Shown piece by piece: positions 9,031 through 16,845 of a DNA stretch of 64,000 nucleotides. The translations under genes were made by a program, and so were the position numbers. Location of the stretch: contig NZ_OCVX01000003.1 in the NCBI RefSeq assembly GCF_900232995.1, positions 772,978-836,977 on the forward strand. Reading direction: 5' to 3'. Every line of letters starts with the position of its first letter. The first letter of the stretch is position 1. Under the pieces are notes generated by a model that was not told where the DNA came from, searched no databases, and saw nothing but the letters and a program-made list of their open reading frames with translations. This stretch comes from Mycobacterium simulans. Lineage in GTDB: Bacteria; Actinomycetota; Actinomycetes; Mycobacteriales; Mycobacteriaceae.

Positions 9031-10185
9031 TCAGATCATGCCGCTGACACGGTTGCCCGCCTGGACCTCTTCCAGAACGATGCGCAGTGCATCGGCGCTT
9101 TGTTGCCACGAGAATTCGACGCTGCGTGCTTGAGCCTTGGCGCCAAGCTGATCACGCAGCACCGGGTCGGACAGCAGTTGTTCGAGTCGATCCACCAGCT
9201 CGGCGCGGCTGTCAACCAACATGCCGGTCACCCCGTCGATGATCGAGTCGGACAGACCGCCCGAGGACCGGTACCCAATGGTGGGCACCTTGTGCTGGGC
9301 CGCCTCGACCACCGCGAGACCCCATCCCTCCTTGCGGGAGGGCAGCAGGTGCACCCACGAGCTTTGCAGCACATGGTGTTTCGTCACATCGTCGACATGG
9401 CCGTGGAAGGTCACGGCGTCGGAAATGCCGAGCTGGTGCACGCGGTCAACGAGCCGCTGTCGCCACCACCCGCCGCCGACGATGTCGAGGTGCAAACCCG
9501 GGACTTGTGGCCGCAGCTGCGCGACTGCATCCAGCGCGTCCTCAATCTGCTTGTGGGGTACCAGCCGGGACAGCACCACGACTCGCGGTGCGTCGGCGCG
9601 GGAGGCGGACAAGGATGCTGCCGGCGCCTCGTCGAGGCCGTTCCGTACTAGCGCGATCCGCTGGTGGTCGACACCGAGAGCGACCAGATCCCGTGCCGAC
9701 GGCAGCGACACCGTTACGTACTGGTTGCGCCGGTGCAGCCACGGCGACAGCGTCGACTCGACGTACCAGCCCAGCTTGGAAATCACCGGACCGGCCACCG
9801 GCCACTGCTCGCGATGACAGTGGTGGACCAGCACAACCGCGCGCCGGCCATACAGAAGCCGGGCGAGAAACGGCAGGCCGTTCTGGGTATCGACGACGAT
9901 GTCAGGGCGGACTCGGCGCAGCGGTCCAAGGCGTAGTTTCGCGAGGGCCATCGCCAGCAACGCCCAGATGTATACCGAGTAGCGCCCGCCGGCACGGCTG
10001 ATCCGAACACCGTCGACCATTTCTTGGCGCGGAGCGCCGGGATAACGAGCGGTACGCAGCGTGACGTCAATGCCTGATGCCGCGAGCCGGGAGCCGATGC
10101 GCTGCAAGTACGTTTCGCTGCCACCGCCCTGGGGGTGACCCGTGTCGCGCCAGCACAGCAGGAGGACGGAGCGCAGGGCAGACAT
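9031..10185 (-). CDS. GT4-family glycosyltransferase (Rv0225 homologue)
   Basis: 384 residues starting MSALRSVLLLCWRD. The donor-side loop HPQGGGSETYLQRIG is typical of GT-B retaining enzymes. The C-terminal half has VVLSRLVPHKQIEDALDAV and SRKEGWGLAVVEAAQHKVPT, the latter holding the E-x7-E nucleotide-sugar motif of GT4. There are no transmembrane helices, so it acts at the cytoplasmic face. Donor and acceptor are not known. It converges with the Rv0226c homologue, as in M. tuberculosis, and its neighbours suggest an envelope glycoconjugate. Confidence 0.87.
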   Translation of the reverse strand: MSALRSVLLLCWRDTGHPQGGGSETYLQRIGSRLAASGIDVTLRTARYPGAPRQEMVDGVRISRAGGRYSVYIWALLAMALAKLRLGPLRRVRPDIVVDTQNGLPFLARLLYGRRAVVLVHHCHREQWPVAGPVISKLGWYVESTLSPWLHRRNQYVTVSLPSARDLVALGVDHQRIALVRNGLDEAPAASLSASRADAPRVVVLSRLVPHKQIEDALDAVAQLRPQVPGLHLDIVGGGWWRQRLVDRVHQLGISDAVTFHGHVDDVTKHHVLQSSWVHLLPSRKEGWGLAVVEAAQHKVPTIGYRSSGGLSDSIIDGVTGMLVDSRAELVDRLEQLLSDPVLRDQLGAKAQARSVEFSWQQSADALRIVLEEVQAGNRVSGMI

Positions 10186-10408
10186 CGGTCGCTAGCTTAG
10201 CCTGGTGCGGGCAGGGCGAGCTGGGCCGCCGGATCCCCGACCAGCACGGGATCTCGTCACATGCGCCACACTGGCCTCTGGCGGTAGGCACGTTCGTTGT
10301 GCCTACCTCCTAGCGGGTGCCTCATGACGCAGGGACTTATGTGGCAAATGTGGCCACGCGACCAGCCGATCGGAGGGAGTGGCACGTGCCCCCAGGGGGC
10401 AACACCTG

Positions 10409-11173
10409 GTGATAACCGATATTTTCGCGCGGCGAGCGACACTGCGGCGCTCGGTTCGGCTGTTGTCAGAGTTCCGATACGAGCAGCCGGACCCGGCACG
10501 GTTCTACCGCGCGCTGGCGACCGACACGGTGGCGATGGTCGGCGACCTGTGGCTGGCCAGCCACGGCGAGCCGCCAGTGGGCCGCACGCTGCTCGACGTC
10601 GGTGGCGGACCCGGGTACTTCGCCTCGGCATTTGCCGAGGCGAAAGTCCGCTACATCGGCGTCGAACCGGACCCTAATGAAATGCATTCGGCCGCAGCTG
10701 GTTTCGCTCATGAGCCGGCCACGTTCGTCCGGGCTTCGGGCATGGCCCTGCCCTTCGCCGACAACTCCGTCGATATCTGCTTGTCATCCAACGTCGCCGA
10801 GCACGTGCCGCGGCCCTGGCAACTCGGCAACGAGATGCTCCGGGTTACCAAGCCGGGCGGCCTGGCGGTGCTGTCGTACACCGTCTGGCTGGGCCCATTC
10901 GGTGGACACGAGATGGGTCTGAGCCACTACCTCGGTGGCGCCCGCGCCGCCGCGCGCTATGCCCGCAAACACGGCCATCCGGCAAAAAACAACTACGGGT
11001 CGTCGTTGTTTGCGGTGTCCGCCTCCGAAGGTCTGAACTGGGCCGTGAGCACCGGAGCGGCCATCGCCGCATTTCCCCGCTACCACCCACGATGGGCATG
11101 GTGGCTGACGTACGTTCCAATGCTGCGCGAGTTCCTGGTGAGCAATCTGGTGCTGGTGCTCCGTCCCCAATAA
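10409..11173 (+). CDS. SAM-dependent methyltransferase (Rv0224c homologue)
   Basis: Class I Rossmann methyltransferase of about 254 residues. Motif I is LLDVGGGPGYFASAF and motif II VEPDPNEMH. The SAM-pocket SGMALPFADNSVDICLSSNVAEHVP and post-motif LRVTKPGGLAVLSYT are present. I chose GTG 10409, preceded by AGGGGG at a good distance, giving VITDIFARRATLRR, which fits the family N-terminus. An upstream GTG at 10379 is possible but has its GGAGG almost touching the codon. Substrate unknown; context suggests an envelope lipid or glycan. Confidence 0.85.
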   Translation: MITDIFARRATLRRSVRLLSEFRYEQPDPARFYRALATDTVAMVGDLWLASHGEPPVGRTLLDVGGGPGYFASAFAEAKVRYIGVEPDPNEMHSAAAGFAHEPATFVRASGMALPFADNSVDICLSSNVAEHVPRPWQLGNEMLRVTKPGGLAVLSYTVWLGPFGGHEMGLSHYLGGARAAARYARKHGHPAKNNYGSSLFAVSASEGLNWAVSTGAAIAAFPRYHPRWAWWLTYVPMLREFLVSNLVLVLRPQ

Positions 11174-11175
11174 TG

Positions 11176-11185
11176 GAACATGTTC
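11176..11185. promoter_or_regulatory. KstR-like palindrome upstream of aldehyde dehydrogenase
   Basis: GAACATGTTC is a perfect 10-bp palindrome, 32 bases upstream of the aldehyde dehydrogenase ATG. With flanks it reads TGGAACATGTTCTC and matches the mycobacterial KstR consensus TnnAACnnGTTnnA except for the last base. KstR is a TetR-type repressor of sterol-degradation genes, and I recall Rv0223c being listed in its regulon. Function here is inferred. Confidence 0.5.
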
Positions 11186-11217
11186 TCGTTTTGCTTCGGC
11201 TTGGGTAGGGTGGCGCC

Positions 11218-12687
11218 ATGAGCCACAGTCAGACAACGGAGTACGACAAGCTTTTCATCGGCGGCAAGTGGACGGAGCCGTCGACCTCGGAAGTCATCGA
11301 GGTGCATTGCCCAGCCACCGGCGAGTACGTCGGCAAGGTGCCGCTGGCGGCGGCGGCCGACGTTGACGCCGCGGTCGCCGCGGCCCGCGAAGCATTCGAC
11401 AACGGCCCCTGGCCCTCGACGCCACCGAAAGAGCGCGCCGCCGTCATCGCCGCCGCGGTCAAGTTGATGGAGGACCGCAAGGACCTGTTCACGAGCCTGC
11501 TCGCCGCCGAGACCGGTCAGCCACCGACCATCATCGAGACGATGCACTGGATGGGTTCGATGGGGGCGCTGAACTTCTTCGCCACCGGGGCTGTCGACCA
11601 AGTCAAGTGGAAGGAGACCCGCAACGGCTCCTATGGGCAGACCATCGTGCACCGCGAGCCGGTCGGCGTCGTGGGCGCGATCATCGCATGGAACGTGCCG
11701 CTGTTCCTAGCGGTCAACAAGCTGGGTCCGGCACTGCTGGCCGGCTGCACGGTGGTGCTAAAGCCAGCCGCCGAAACACCTTTGAGCGCAAACGCTTTGG
11801 CTGAAGTGTTCGCCGAAGCAGGCCTACCCGAGGGCGTGCTGTCGGTGGTACCGGGCGATGTGGAGACCGGACGAGCGCTCACGGCAAACCCCGACGTCGA
11901 CATGTTCACCTTCACCGGCAGTTCCGCCGTCGGCAAGGAGGTAGGCAAGCGCGCCGCCGACCTGCTCAAGCCGTGCACCTTGGAGCTCGGCGGCAAGTCG
12001 GCGGCCATCATCCTCGAGGATGTCGACCTTGTCGCCGCGATCCCGATGATGGTGTTCTCCGGCGTGATGAACGCCGGGCAGGGCTGCGTGAACCAGACGC
12101 GCATCCTGGCACCACGCACGCGTTACGACGAAATCGTGGAAGCGGTAAGCAATTTCGTACAGGCGCTGCCGGTTGGGCTGCCGTCCGATCCGGCCGTACA
12201 GGTCGGGCCGCTGATCTCGGAAAAGCAGCGGACGCGCGTCGAGGGCTACATCGCCAAGGGCATCGACGAGGGCGCTCGGCTGGTGTGCGGTGGCGGCAGA
12301 CCCGATGGTCTAGACAACGGATTCTTCGTGCAGCCCACCGTCTTTGCCGACGTCGACAACAAGATGACAATCGCCCAGGAGGAGATCTTCGGGCCGGTGC
12401 TGAGCATCATTCCCTATGACACCGAGGAGGACGCGATCAAGATCGCGAACGACTCGGTGTATGGGCTCGCCGGCAGCGTGTGGACCACCGATATCCCGAA
12501 GGGCATTGGGATCTCGGAGAAGATTCGCACCGGCACATACGGAATCAATTGGTACGCATTCGATCCGGGCTGTCCGTTCGGCGGTTACAAGAACTCGGGG
12601 ATCGGCCGGGAGAACGGGCCCGAAGGCGTCGAGCACTTTACCCAGCAGAAGAGCGTGCTGATGCCGATGGGCTACACCGTCGAGTAG
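11218..12687 (+). CDS. NAD(P)-dependent aldehyde dehydrogenase (Rv0223c homologue)
   Basis: 489 residues, the usual ALDH superfamily length. Catalytic Cys290 lies in NAGQGCVNQTR and the general base Glu256 in LELGGKSA. The cofactor motif FTGSSAVGKEV and the C-terminal EEIFGPVLS and FGGYKNSGIGRE are intact. It oxidises an aldehyde to the acid; the exact substrate cannot be read from sequence. The monocistronic context and the KstR-like palindrome just upstream suggest a role in sterol or related lipid breakdown. Confidence 0.9.
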   Translation: MSHSQTTEYDKLFIGGKWTEPSTSEVIEVHCPATGEYVGKVPLAAAADVDAAVAAAREAFDNGPWPSTPPKERAAVIAAAVKLMEDRKDLFTSLLAAETGQPPTIIETMHWMGSMGALNFFATGAVDQVKWKETRNGSYGQTIVHREPVGVVGAIIAWNVPLFLAVNKLGPALLAGCTVVLKPAAETPLSANALAEVFAEAGLPEGVLSVVPGDVETGRALTANPDVDMFTFTGSSAVGKEVGKRAADLLKPCTLELGGKSAAIILEDVDLVAAIPMMVFSGVMNAGQGCVNQTRILAPRTRYDEIVEAVSNFVQALPVGLPSDPAVQVGPLISEKQRTRVEGYIAKGIDEGARLVCGGGRPDGLDNGFFVQPTVFADVDNKMTIAQEEIFGPVLSIIPYDTEEDAIKIANDSVYGLAGSVWTTDIPKGIGISEKIRTGTYGINWYAFDPGCPFGGYKNSGIGRENGPEGVEHFTQQKSVLMPMGYTVE

Positions 12688-12910
12688 CTAGAGCGCAATT
12701 AGCGACCTTGGGACCGGTTCAGGCCGATTAGCACGGCGCGCCCGTCGCGCTCGAGCGACACCGTAGAAGTGCTAGTCAGGGGCAGAGTGAACGGGAGAAA
12801 TATTAACTATGCAATAGAACATATAGCTTGGGATCAGGAGACGTAGCCACAAGCTTGAGGTCAATTATCACGGGTTAGCGACAAGTGGTTACTTACCCGA
12901 CAGGCGTTTT

Positions 12911-12928
12911 ATATGCTGCTTGGCATAT
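12911..12928. promoter_or_regulatory. Inverted repeat ATATGC-N6-GCATAT, candidate TetR operator
   Basis: A perfect 6+6 inverted repeat with a 6-base spacer sits about 55 bases before the small ORF that leads the TetR gene. Its size and position suit autoregulation by that TetR protein. This is inference from symmetry and location only. Confidence 0.45.
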
Positions 12929-12981
12929 TCATGGGCCGGTGGCCCCGGCGCATGAGTGCGACACACATGCCGGGAGGAACC

Positions 12982-13125
12982 ATGTGGATCATCGAGCTCA
13001 ACGTCGCCGGCCTTCGATTCACTCGCCAGATGCCCGACTTGCCGCGACGGCGGTTCCGGTTCAGCCCGCGCGACTTGCACTGGCCCGCGCTTCGTCACTC
13101 ACACGGCCACCAGCACGCGGCATGA
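12982..13125 (+). CDS. Putative 47-residue leader/small protein coupled to tetR
   Basis: ATG 12982 is preceded by GGGAGGA at 12972-12978, a clear Shine-Dalgarno sequence. It encodes a 47-residue basic peptide beginning MWIIELNVAGLRFTRQMP and ending in a His-rich tail. Its TGA (13123-13125) overlaps the ATG of the following TetR gene (ATGA), an arrangement typical of translational coupling. No family is recognised. It may be a functional small protein or only a translated leader that sets TetR levels; the downstream TetR start has no ribosome binding site of its own. Confidence 0.45.
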   Translation: MWIIELNVAGLRFTRQMPDLPRRRFRFSPRDLHWPALRHSHGHQHAA

Positions 13126-13745
13126 CACCAGCTAACCCAGCTGCGACGAAGCGCAGCGGCACCCGCAACAAGATGCTGATCAGCGCCGCCGAGGTGATGC
13201 GCGAACGCGGGGCCGCAGGTGTGACCATCGACGCGGTGCTCGCACGCAGCGGCGCCCCGCGCGGCTCGGTGTACCACCACTTCCCCAACGGACGCAATCA
13301 GATCCTGAGCGAAGCGCTGCGATACGCGGGCGATTCGATCACCGCCACCATTGATGCCGCCGTCGACCGGGGTGCGCGAGTCTTGCTACGCGAATATGTC
13401 GAGTTCTGGGAACGGCTGCTGACCGAGTGCGACTTCAGCGCGGGTTGTCCCGTGGTGGCGGCCGCGATTGGCTCGGCCGAAGATGAGCTTGAGCTGTCCG
13501 AGGAGGCCGGCATCATCTTGGGCCACTGGTGTACCGCCTTGACCCGTGCATTCATCGCCGACGGCTTCGACGAATCCGACGCCGCTTCACTGGCAGTGAT
13601 GTCGATCTCCGCGCTGGAAGGCGCAATCGTGCTGTGCCGCTCGACTCGCAGCGCAATCCCGCTACGCCAAGTTGGCGATCAGCTCGAATTCCTAATCAAG
13701 GCAAGGGAATTCGTTCGTCGGAATGGATTGCCCGCGAAGCATTAG
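13122..13745 (+). CDS. TetR-family transcriptional regulator (LmrA/YxaF-like)
   Basis: 207 residues from ATG 13122. The N-terminal helix-turn-helix has VMRERGAAGVTIDAVLARSG and APRGSVYHHFPNGR. The C-terminal domain contains CDFSAGCPVVAAAIGSA, characteristic of the LmrA/YxaF subgroup. The closely similar regulator at 59985-60581 is a paralogue. An upstream in-frame ATG at 12885 would give a longer product, but the ATGA overlap with the small ORF supports the start given. Likely a ligand-responsive repressor, possibly of itself and the neighbouring aldehyde dehydrogenase or FadD genes. Confidence 0.83.
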   Translation: MTPANPAATKRSGTRNKMLISAAEVMRERGAAGVTIDAVLARSGAPRGSVYHHFPNGRNQILSEALRYAGDSITATIDAAVDRGARVLLREYVEFWERLLTECDFSAGCPVVAAAIGSAEDELELSEEAGIILGHWCTALTRAFIADGFDESDAASLAVMSISALEGAIVLCRSTRSAIPLRQVGDQLEFLIKAREFVRRNGLPAKH

Positions 13746-13746
13746 G

Positions 13747-14043
13747 TCAGTCGCTGGCTGGCAGCGGCTTGACCTCTTTGAGCTGCAGTTTGGTATCTCC
13801 GATGCTCAACGTTCCGGCACCCGGCTTGGTAACCAGGACTTCGGCACCGTTTTCGTCGACATAGCGCTTGCCCATCACGCTGCCGTCGGCAAACGCTGGG
13901 TCGAGTTCGCCCGAACGCTCGGCGCCAAATGCCACCATCGGGGCACCGCCGCATCGCAGATCGTCGAGGGTGTCCGCGGTTCGGACGACGATCACCTGGG
14001 TGTCACACACCTGGCTGGCGAGGCGGGTTCCGTTTTTGATCAT
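13747..14043 (-). CDS. Small conserved protein downstream of fadD
   Basis: 98 residues from ATG 14043, which overlaps the stop of the upstream acyl-CoA synthetase (ATGA). The product begins MIKNGTRLASQVCDTQVIVV and ends DTKLQLKEVKPLPASD. It contains LDDLRCGGAPM, with a Cys-Gly-Gly, and has no membrane segment. I recognise it only as a small soluble protein of a type found beside CoA-ligase genes in actinomycetes and assign no function. Strict overlap implies co-translation with the synthetase. Confidence 0.75.
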   Translation of the reverse strand: MIKNGTRLASQVCDTQVIVVRTADTLDDLRCGGAPMVAFGAERSGELDPAFADGSVMGKRYVDENGAEVLVTKPGAGTLSIGDTKLQLKEVKPLPASD

Positions 14044-15569
14044 GATCTTGTTCCCTCCATCGCTTGGCCAGCTACGCCAGCTAGGCCATCGACGATCTCG
14101 CGGCGAAGTACCTTGCCGGTCGCGGTGGTTGGCAGCTCGTCGCGAAACACTACCCGGTCCGGGGTACGCGACCCGCGCAAACTCTTGCGGACGTGCTCGC
14201 GCAGTTCCTCCGGGTCGGGGTCCACACCGGCAACCGGTACCACCACGGCCACAATCGCCTGACCCCACTTTGCATCGTCGACGCCAACCACGGCAACGTC
14301 GCGCACGTGTGGGTGCGCCAGCAGCACCTCTTCCAGCTCGGCGGGCGCGATGTTCTCACCGCCGCGGATGATGGTGTCGTCGCTGCGTCCGCCGATAAAC
14401 AGATAGCCATCTTCGTCCAGGGTGGCGATGTCCTTGGTTGGAAACCAACCGTTTTCGTCGAGCACCGAACCGATTCCGGTATAGCGGCCGGAGACCTGCT
14501 CGCCCCGCACAAACAGCTCTCCGGTGCGGCCCGGCCCCAGCACCGCGCCTGTGTCGTCACGGATTTGCAACTCGATACCGGGCACCGCCCGTCCCACCGA
14601 TCCCAGTCGCTTAGCGCTGGCGGCATCCGATGCCGATAGCGCCGCGCGGTGGTCCTCGGGTGTCAGCACGGCGATCGTTGAGCTCGTTTCGGTCAGGCCG
14701 TAGGCGTTGACAAAGCCGACATCCGGCAACAATTCCAACGCCCGGCGGACCAGTGGCAGACCCACCCTCGAACCGCCGTAGGCCAGGTTCCGCAGATGCG
14801 AAAGCTTGTAATCGCCGGTCTCGAGCACGGTGACGATGCGGTCCAGCATGGTGGGAACCACCGTCGCGGTGGTGACCTGTTCGGCATTGGCCAGTCGCAC
14901 CCACTCGTGGGCATCGAAGTTCGGCAGATAAACCATCTTGCGACCGGCGTACAGGTTCGACAGCGCAGCCCCGATCCCGGCGACGTGGTACGGCGGCACA
15001 CAGATCAGCGCGGCGTCGGTGGGTGCGGCCGAATCGAATTCGACGGTGCCAGTCACATAGCTGGTCAGGTTGTTGTGGGTGAGTTCGACGGCCTTGGGCT
15101 GCGCCGTGGTGCCCGAGGTGAACAACACAACCGCCACCGAGTCCGGGTCTGCGAACACCGAGGTGGGCTCGGCGCTACGAGCGGACGCCAGGAATTCGTC
15201 GGAATCGATTACCCGCTCAAAGACATCTCCGAGCATCTCCCGGTAGCGGTTGTCGACGATCACAAGAGGTTGCGGCAACCGCTCGATCAGTGCCTGGATT
15301 CCGTCTCCGGATAGCCGGTAATTGATCGGGGTAAAGGCCAGCCCGGCGCGTGCTGAGGCGAAAGCCAGCAGCGGCAGCATCGCACCACCAGTGCCGACGT
15401 AGGCGACGTGCTGGGCATTCGTTGCGGCGATAACTCCCGCGCCGCCGTCGGCGAGATCGCTGAGCTGCTGGGTCGTCCAGCGTACGTCTTCGGACGCCCC
15501 GCCAGAAACAATCGCCGTGCGATCCGGGTTGCTAGACGCAGCCATCTCGAGCAGCAACGAAACGCTCAT
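14040..15569 (-). CDS. Fatty acyl-CoA synthetase / adenylate-forming enzyme (FadD type)
   Basis: 509 residues. The P-loop-like A3 motif is VVLFTSGTTAQPKAVE, A5 is NAYGLTETSS, A8 IGGRSDDTIIRGGENIAPAELE, and the C-terminal catalytic lysine lies in PTTATGKVLRRE. It activates a carboxylic acid as acyl-AMP, then forms the CoA thioester; no carrier domain is fused. Substrate length is not predictable here. It is translationally coupled to the small downstream protein. A TTACAA-N12-TTGTAA inverted repeat lies 27 bases before the start. Confidence 0.88.
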   Translation of the reverse strand: MSVSLLLEMAASSNPDRTAIVSGGASEDVRWTTQQLSDLADGGAGVIAATNAQHVAYVGTGGAMLPLLAFASARAGLAFTPINYRLSGDGIQALIERLPQPLVIVDNRYREMLGDVFERVIDSDEFLASARSAEPTSVFADPDSVAVVLFTSGTTAQPKAVELTHNNLTSYVTGTVEFDSAAPTDAALICVPPYHVAGIGAALSNLYAGRKMVYLPNFDAHEWVRLANAEQVTTATVVPTMLDRIVTVLETGDYKLSHLRNLAYGGSRVGLPLVRRALELLPDVGFVNAYGLTETSSTIAVLTPEDHRAALSASDAASAKRLGSVGRAVPGIELQIRDDTGAVLGPGRTGELFVRGEQVSGRYTGIGSVLDENGWFPTKDIATLDEDGYLFIGGRSDDTIIRGGENIAPAELEEVLLAHPHVRDVAVVGVDDAKWGQAIVAVVVPVAGVDPDPEELREHVRKSLRGSRTPDRVVFRDELPTTATGKVLRREIVDGLAGVAGQAMEGTRS

Positions 15570-15595
15570 CCTCGATCTTTCTGGATCTCGGCCCT

Positions 15596-15619
15596 TTACA
15601 AATCTAGGCGATATTGTAA
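15596..15619. promoter_or_regulatory. Inverted repeat TTACAA-N12-TTGTAA upstream of fadD
   Basis: Two perfect 6-base arms with a 12-base spacer, just upstream of the acyl-CoA synthetase start at 15569. The spacing would suit a dimeric repressor such as one of the two TetR proteins nearby. The assignment is speculative. Confidence 0.35.
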
Positions 15620-15638
15620 CCCATTCCAGCGAGGGCCC

Positions 15639-16166
15639 TTACCTCCAGGCCGAAATGCGGGGGATCCACGCCGGAACGTTGCGACGGTATTCGACGTAGT
15701 CGGTGCCGTAGCGCGCCTCGAGATGGGGCTCTTCCCAGAACCGAATAACGGTGACCTGCAGCGTGAAAAAGGCTACGAACCACAACAGCAGCCAACCGGA
15801 CGCGGTGATGGCCGCCTCGCCGAGCAGAATGCAAAGCACTCCGCTGATCATCGGGTTGCGCACGTGCCGGTACGGGCCGCGCACTACGAGCTTGACCGGC
15901 TCGCCGAGCACCGGGCCCACGCCGAGGGTGCCCTTGCCCAATCGGTCAAACAGCACCACCGTCCAGACCAGCAGGCCCAGCCCGAGCGCGATCAACAGGC
16001 CACCGACCGTCACCAGCCCGACCGTCGCAGGCGACTGCAGGTTCAGGGGCCGCACCCCAGTCGAGGCCACGATCAACGCCGGTATCACCAGCGTCATCGT
16101 TACCGGAGCGATGAGAAACGAGATCAGGTGTCGCCACCACAGTTGCCGTTCCCGAGTGTTTGTCAT
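15639..16166 (-). CDS. Isoprenylcysteine carboxyl methyltransferase / PEMT-like membrane methyltransferase
   Basis: 175 residues with four to five hydrophobic segments. The motif GPYRHVRNPMISGVLCILLGEA matches the SAM-binding R-H-P/N region of ICMT/phospholipid methyltransferase-type membrane enzymes. FWEEPHLEARYGTDYVEYRRNVPAWIP near the C-terminus fits the conserved E-E-x-L-x3-FG-x-Y-x-Y-x3-VP pattern. The substrate is unknown; bacteria use such enzymes on lipids and small molecules. It is transcribed divergently from a TetR gene, with a long inverted repeat between them. Confidence 0.85.
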   Translation of the reverse strand: MTNTRERQLWWRHLISFLIAPVTMTLVIPALIVASTGVRPLNLQSPATVGLVTVGGLLIALGLGLLVWTVVLFDRLGKGTLGVGPVLGEPVKLVVRGPYRHVRNPMISGVLCILLGEAAITASGWLLLWFVAFFTLQVTVIRFWEEPHLEARYGTDYVEYRRNVPAWIPRISAWR

Positions 16167-16167
16167 G

Positions 16168-16236
16168 ATACTTCAACCTCCGTTCAAGAATCAGCGTACG
16201 CCTGAGCCGGACAATGATCAACGGTCGTTGAAGTAT
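16168..16236. promoter_or_regulatory. Long-armed inverted repeat between divergent methyltransferase and tetR
   Basis: ATACTTCAAC (16168-16177) and its exact reverse complement GTTGAAGTAT (16227-16236) frame the 68-base divergent promoter region. The left arm touches the methyltransferase start and the right arm the start region of tetR. A TetR dimer bound at each arm could repress both genes. A weaker third copy (GTTCAA) lies at about 16182. Confidence 0.5.
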
Positions 16237-16246
16237 GCTCGTGTGC

Positions 16247-16837
16247 ATGTCAGAAGCCCGGCGCAGCGGCCGGTGGCGCACCGGTCAGCAGAACAAGCAG
16301 CGCATCATCGAGGCGGCACGCGAACGTTTCATGCGCGAGGGCTACGAGCGGGCCACCGTCCGCGCGATCGCCACCGACGCCGGTGTGGACGTCGCGATGG
16401 TCTACTACTTCTTCGACAGCAAGGAAGGGCTGTTCACCGCGTCAGCGCTGACCGGTCCCGAGCATCCGCTGCACCAGCTGGCCACGCTGCTGGACGAGGG
16501 AACAGAGGACATCGGCCCGCGGTTGGTGCGCCGCTTTCTCGAGCACTGGGACGAAGACGCCGGCTACGAGCCCTTTCTGACGCTGTGGCGCTCGGCAACG
16601 ATCCACCCTCAGGCGCGAAAGGTGTTGCACGACAGCCTTGCTGGCCCGATAGCCGAACGGGTCGCGGCCGACTTCGGGGTGGTCGACGCCGAGCTGCGCG
16701 TCGAGCTGGTGGCCAGCCATCTAGCCGGGCTGGCATTTGCGCGATACCAGCTGAAGATCGAGCCACTGGCCTCAGCCAGCATCGAAGAATTGGTTGCGCG
16801 GGTGGGGCCGACGGTGCAGCGGTACCTGGCTGAGTAG
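16247..16837 (+). CDS. TetR-family transcriptional regulator
   Basis: 196 residues from ATG 16247 (MSEARRSGRWRTG); an alternative ATG at 16235 adds four residues but lies inside the inverted-repeat arm. The HTH reads IIEAARERFMREGYERATVRAIATDAGVDVAMVYYFFDSKEGLF. The C-terminal part belongs to the common TetR_C ligand-binding type. No clear SD precedes it, so a leaderless transcript is possible. Probable local repressor of the divergent membrane methyltransferase and of itself. Confidence 0.85.
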   Translation: MSEARRSGRWRTGQQNKQRIIEAARERFMREGYERATVRAIATDAGVDVAMVYYFFDSKEGLFTASALTGPEHPLHQLATLLDEGTEDIGPRLVRRFLEHWDEDAGYEPFLTLWRSATIHPQARKVLHDSLAGPIAERVAADFGVVDAELRVELVASHLAGLAFARYQLKIEPLASASIEELVARVGPTVQRYLAE

Positions 16838-16845
16838 CGCCCTAC

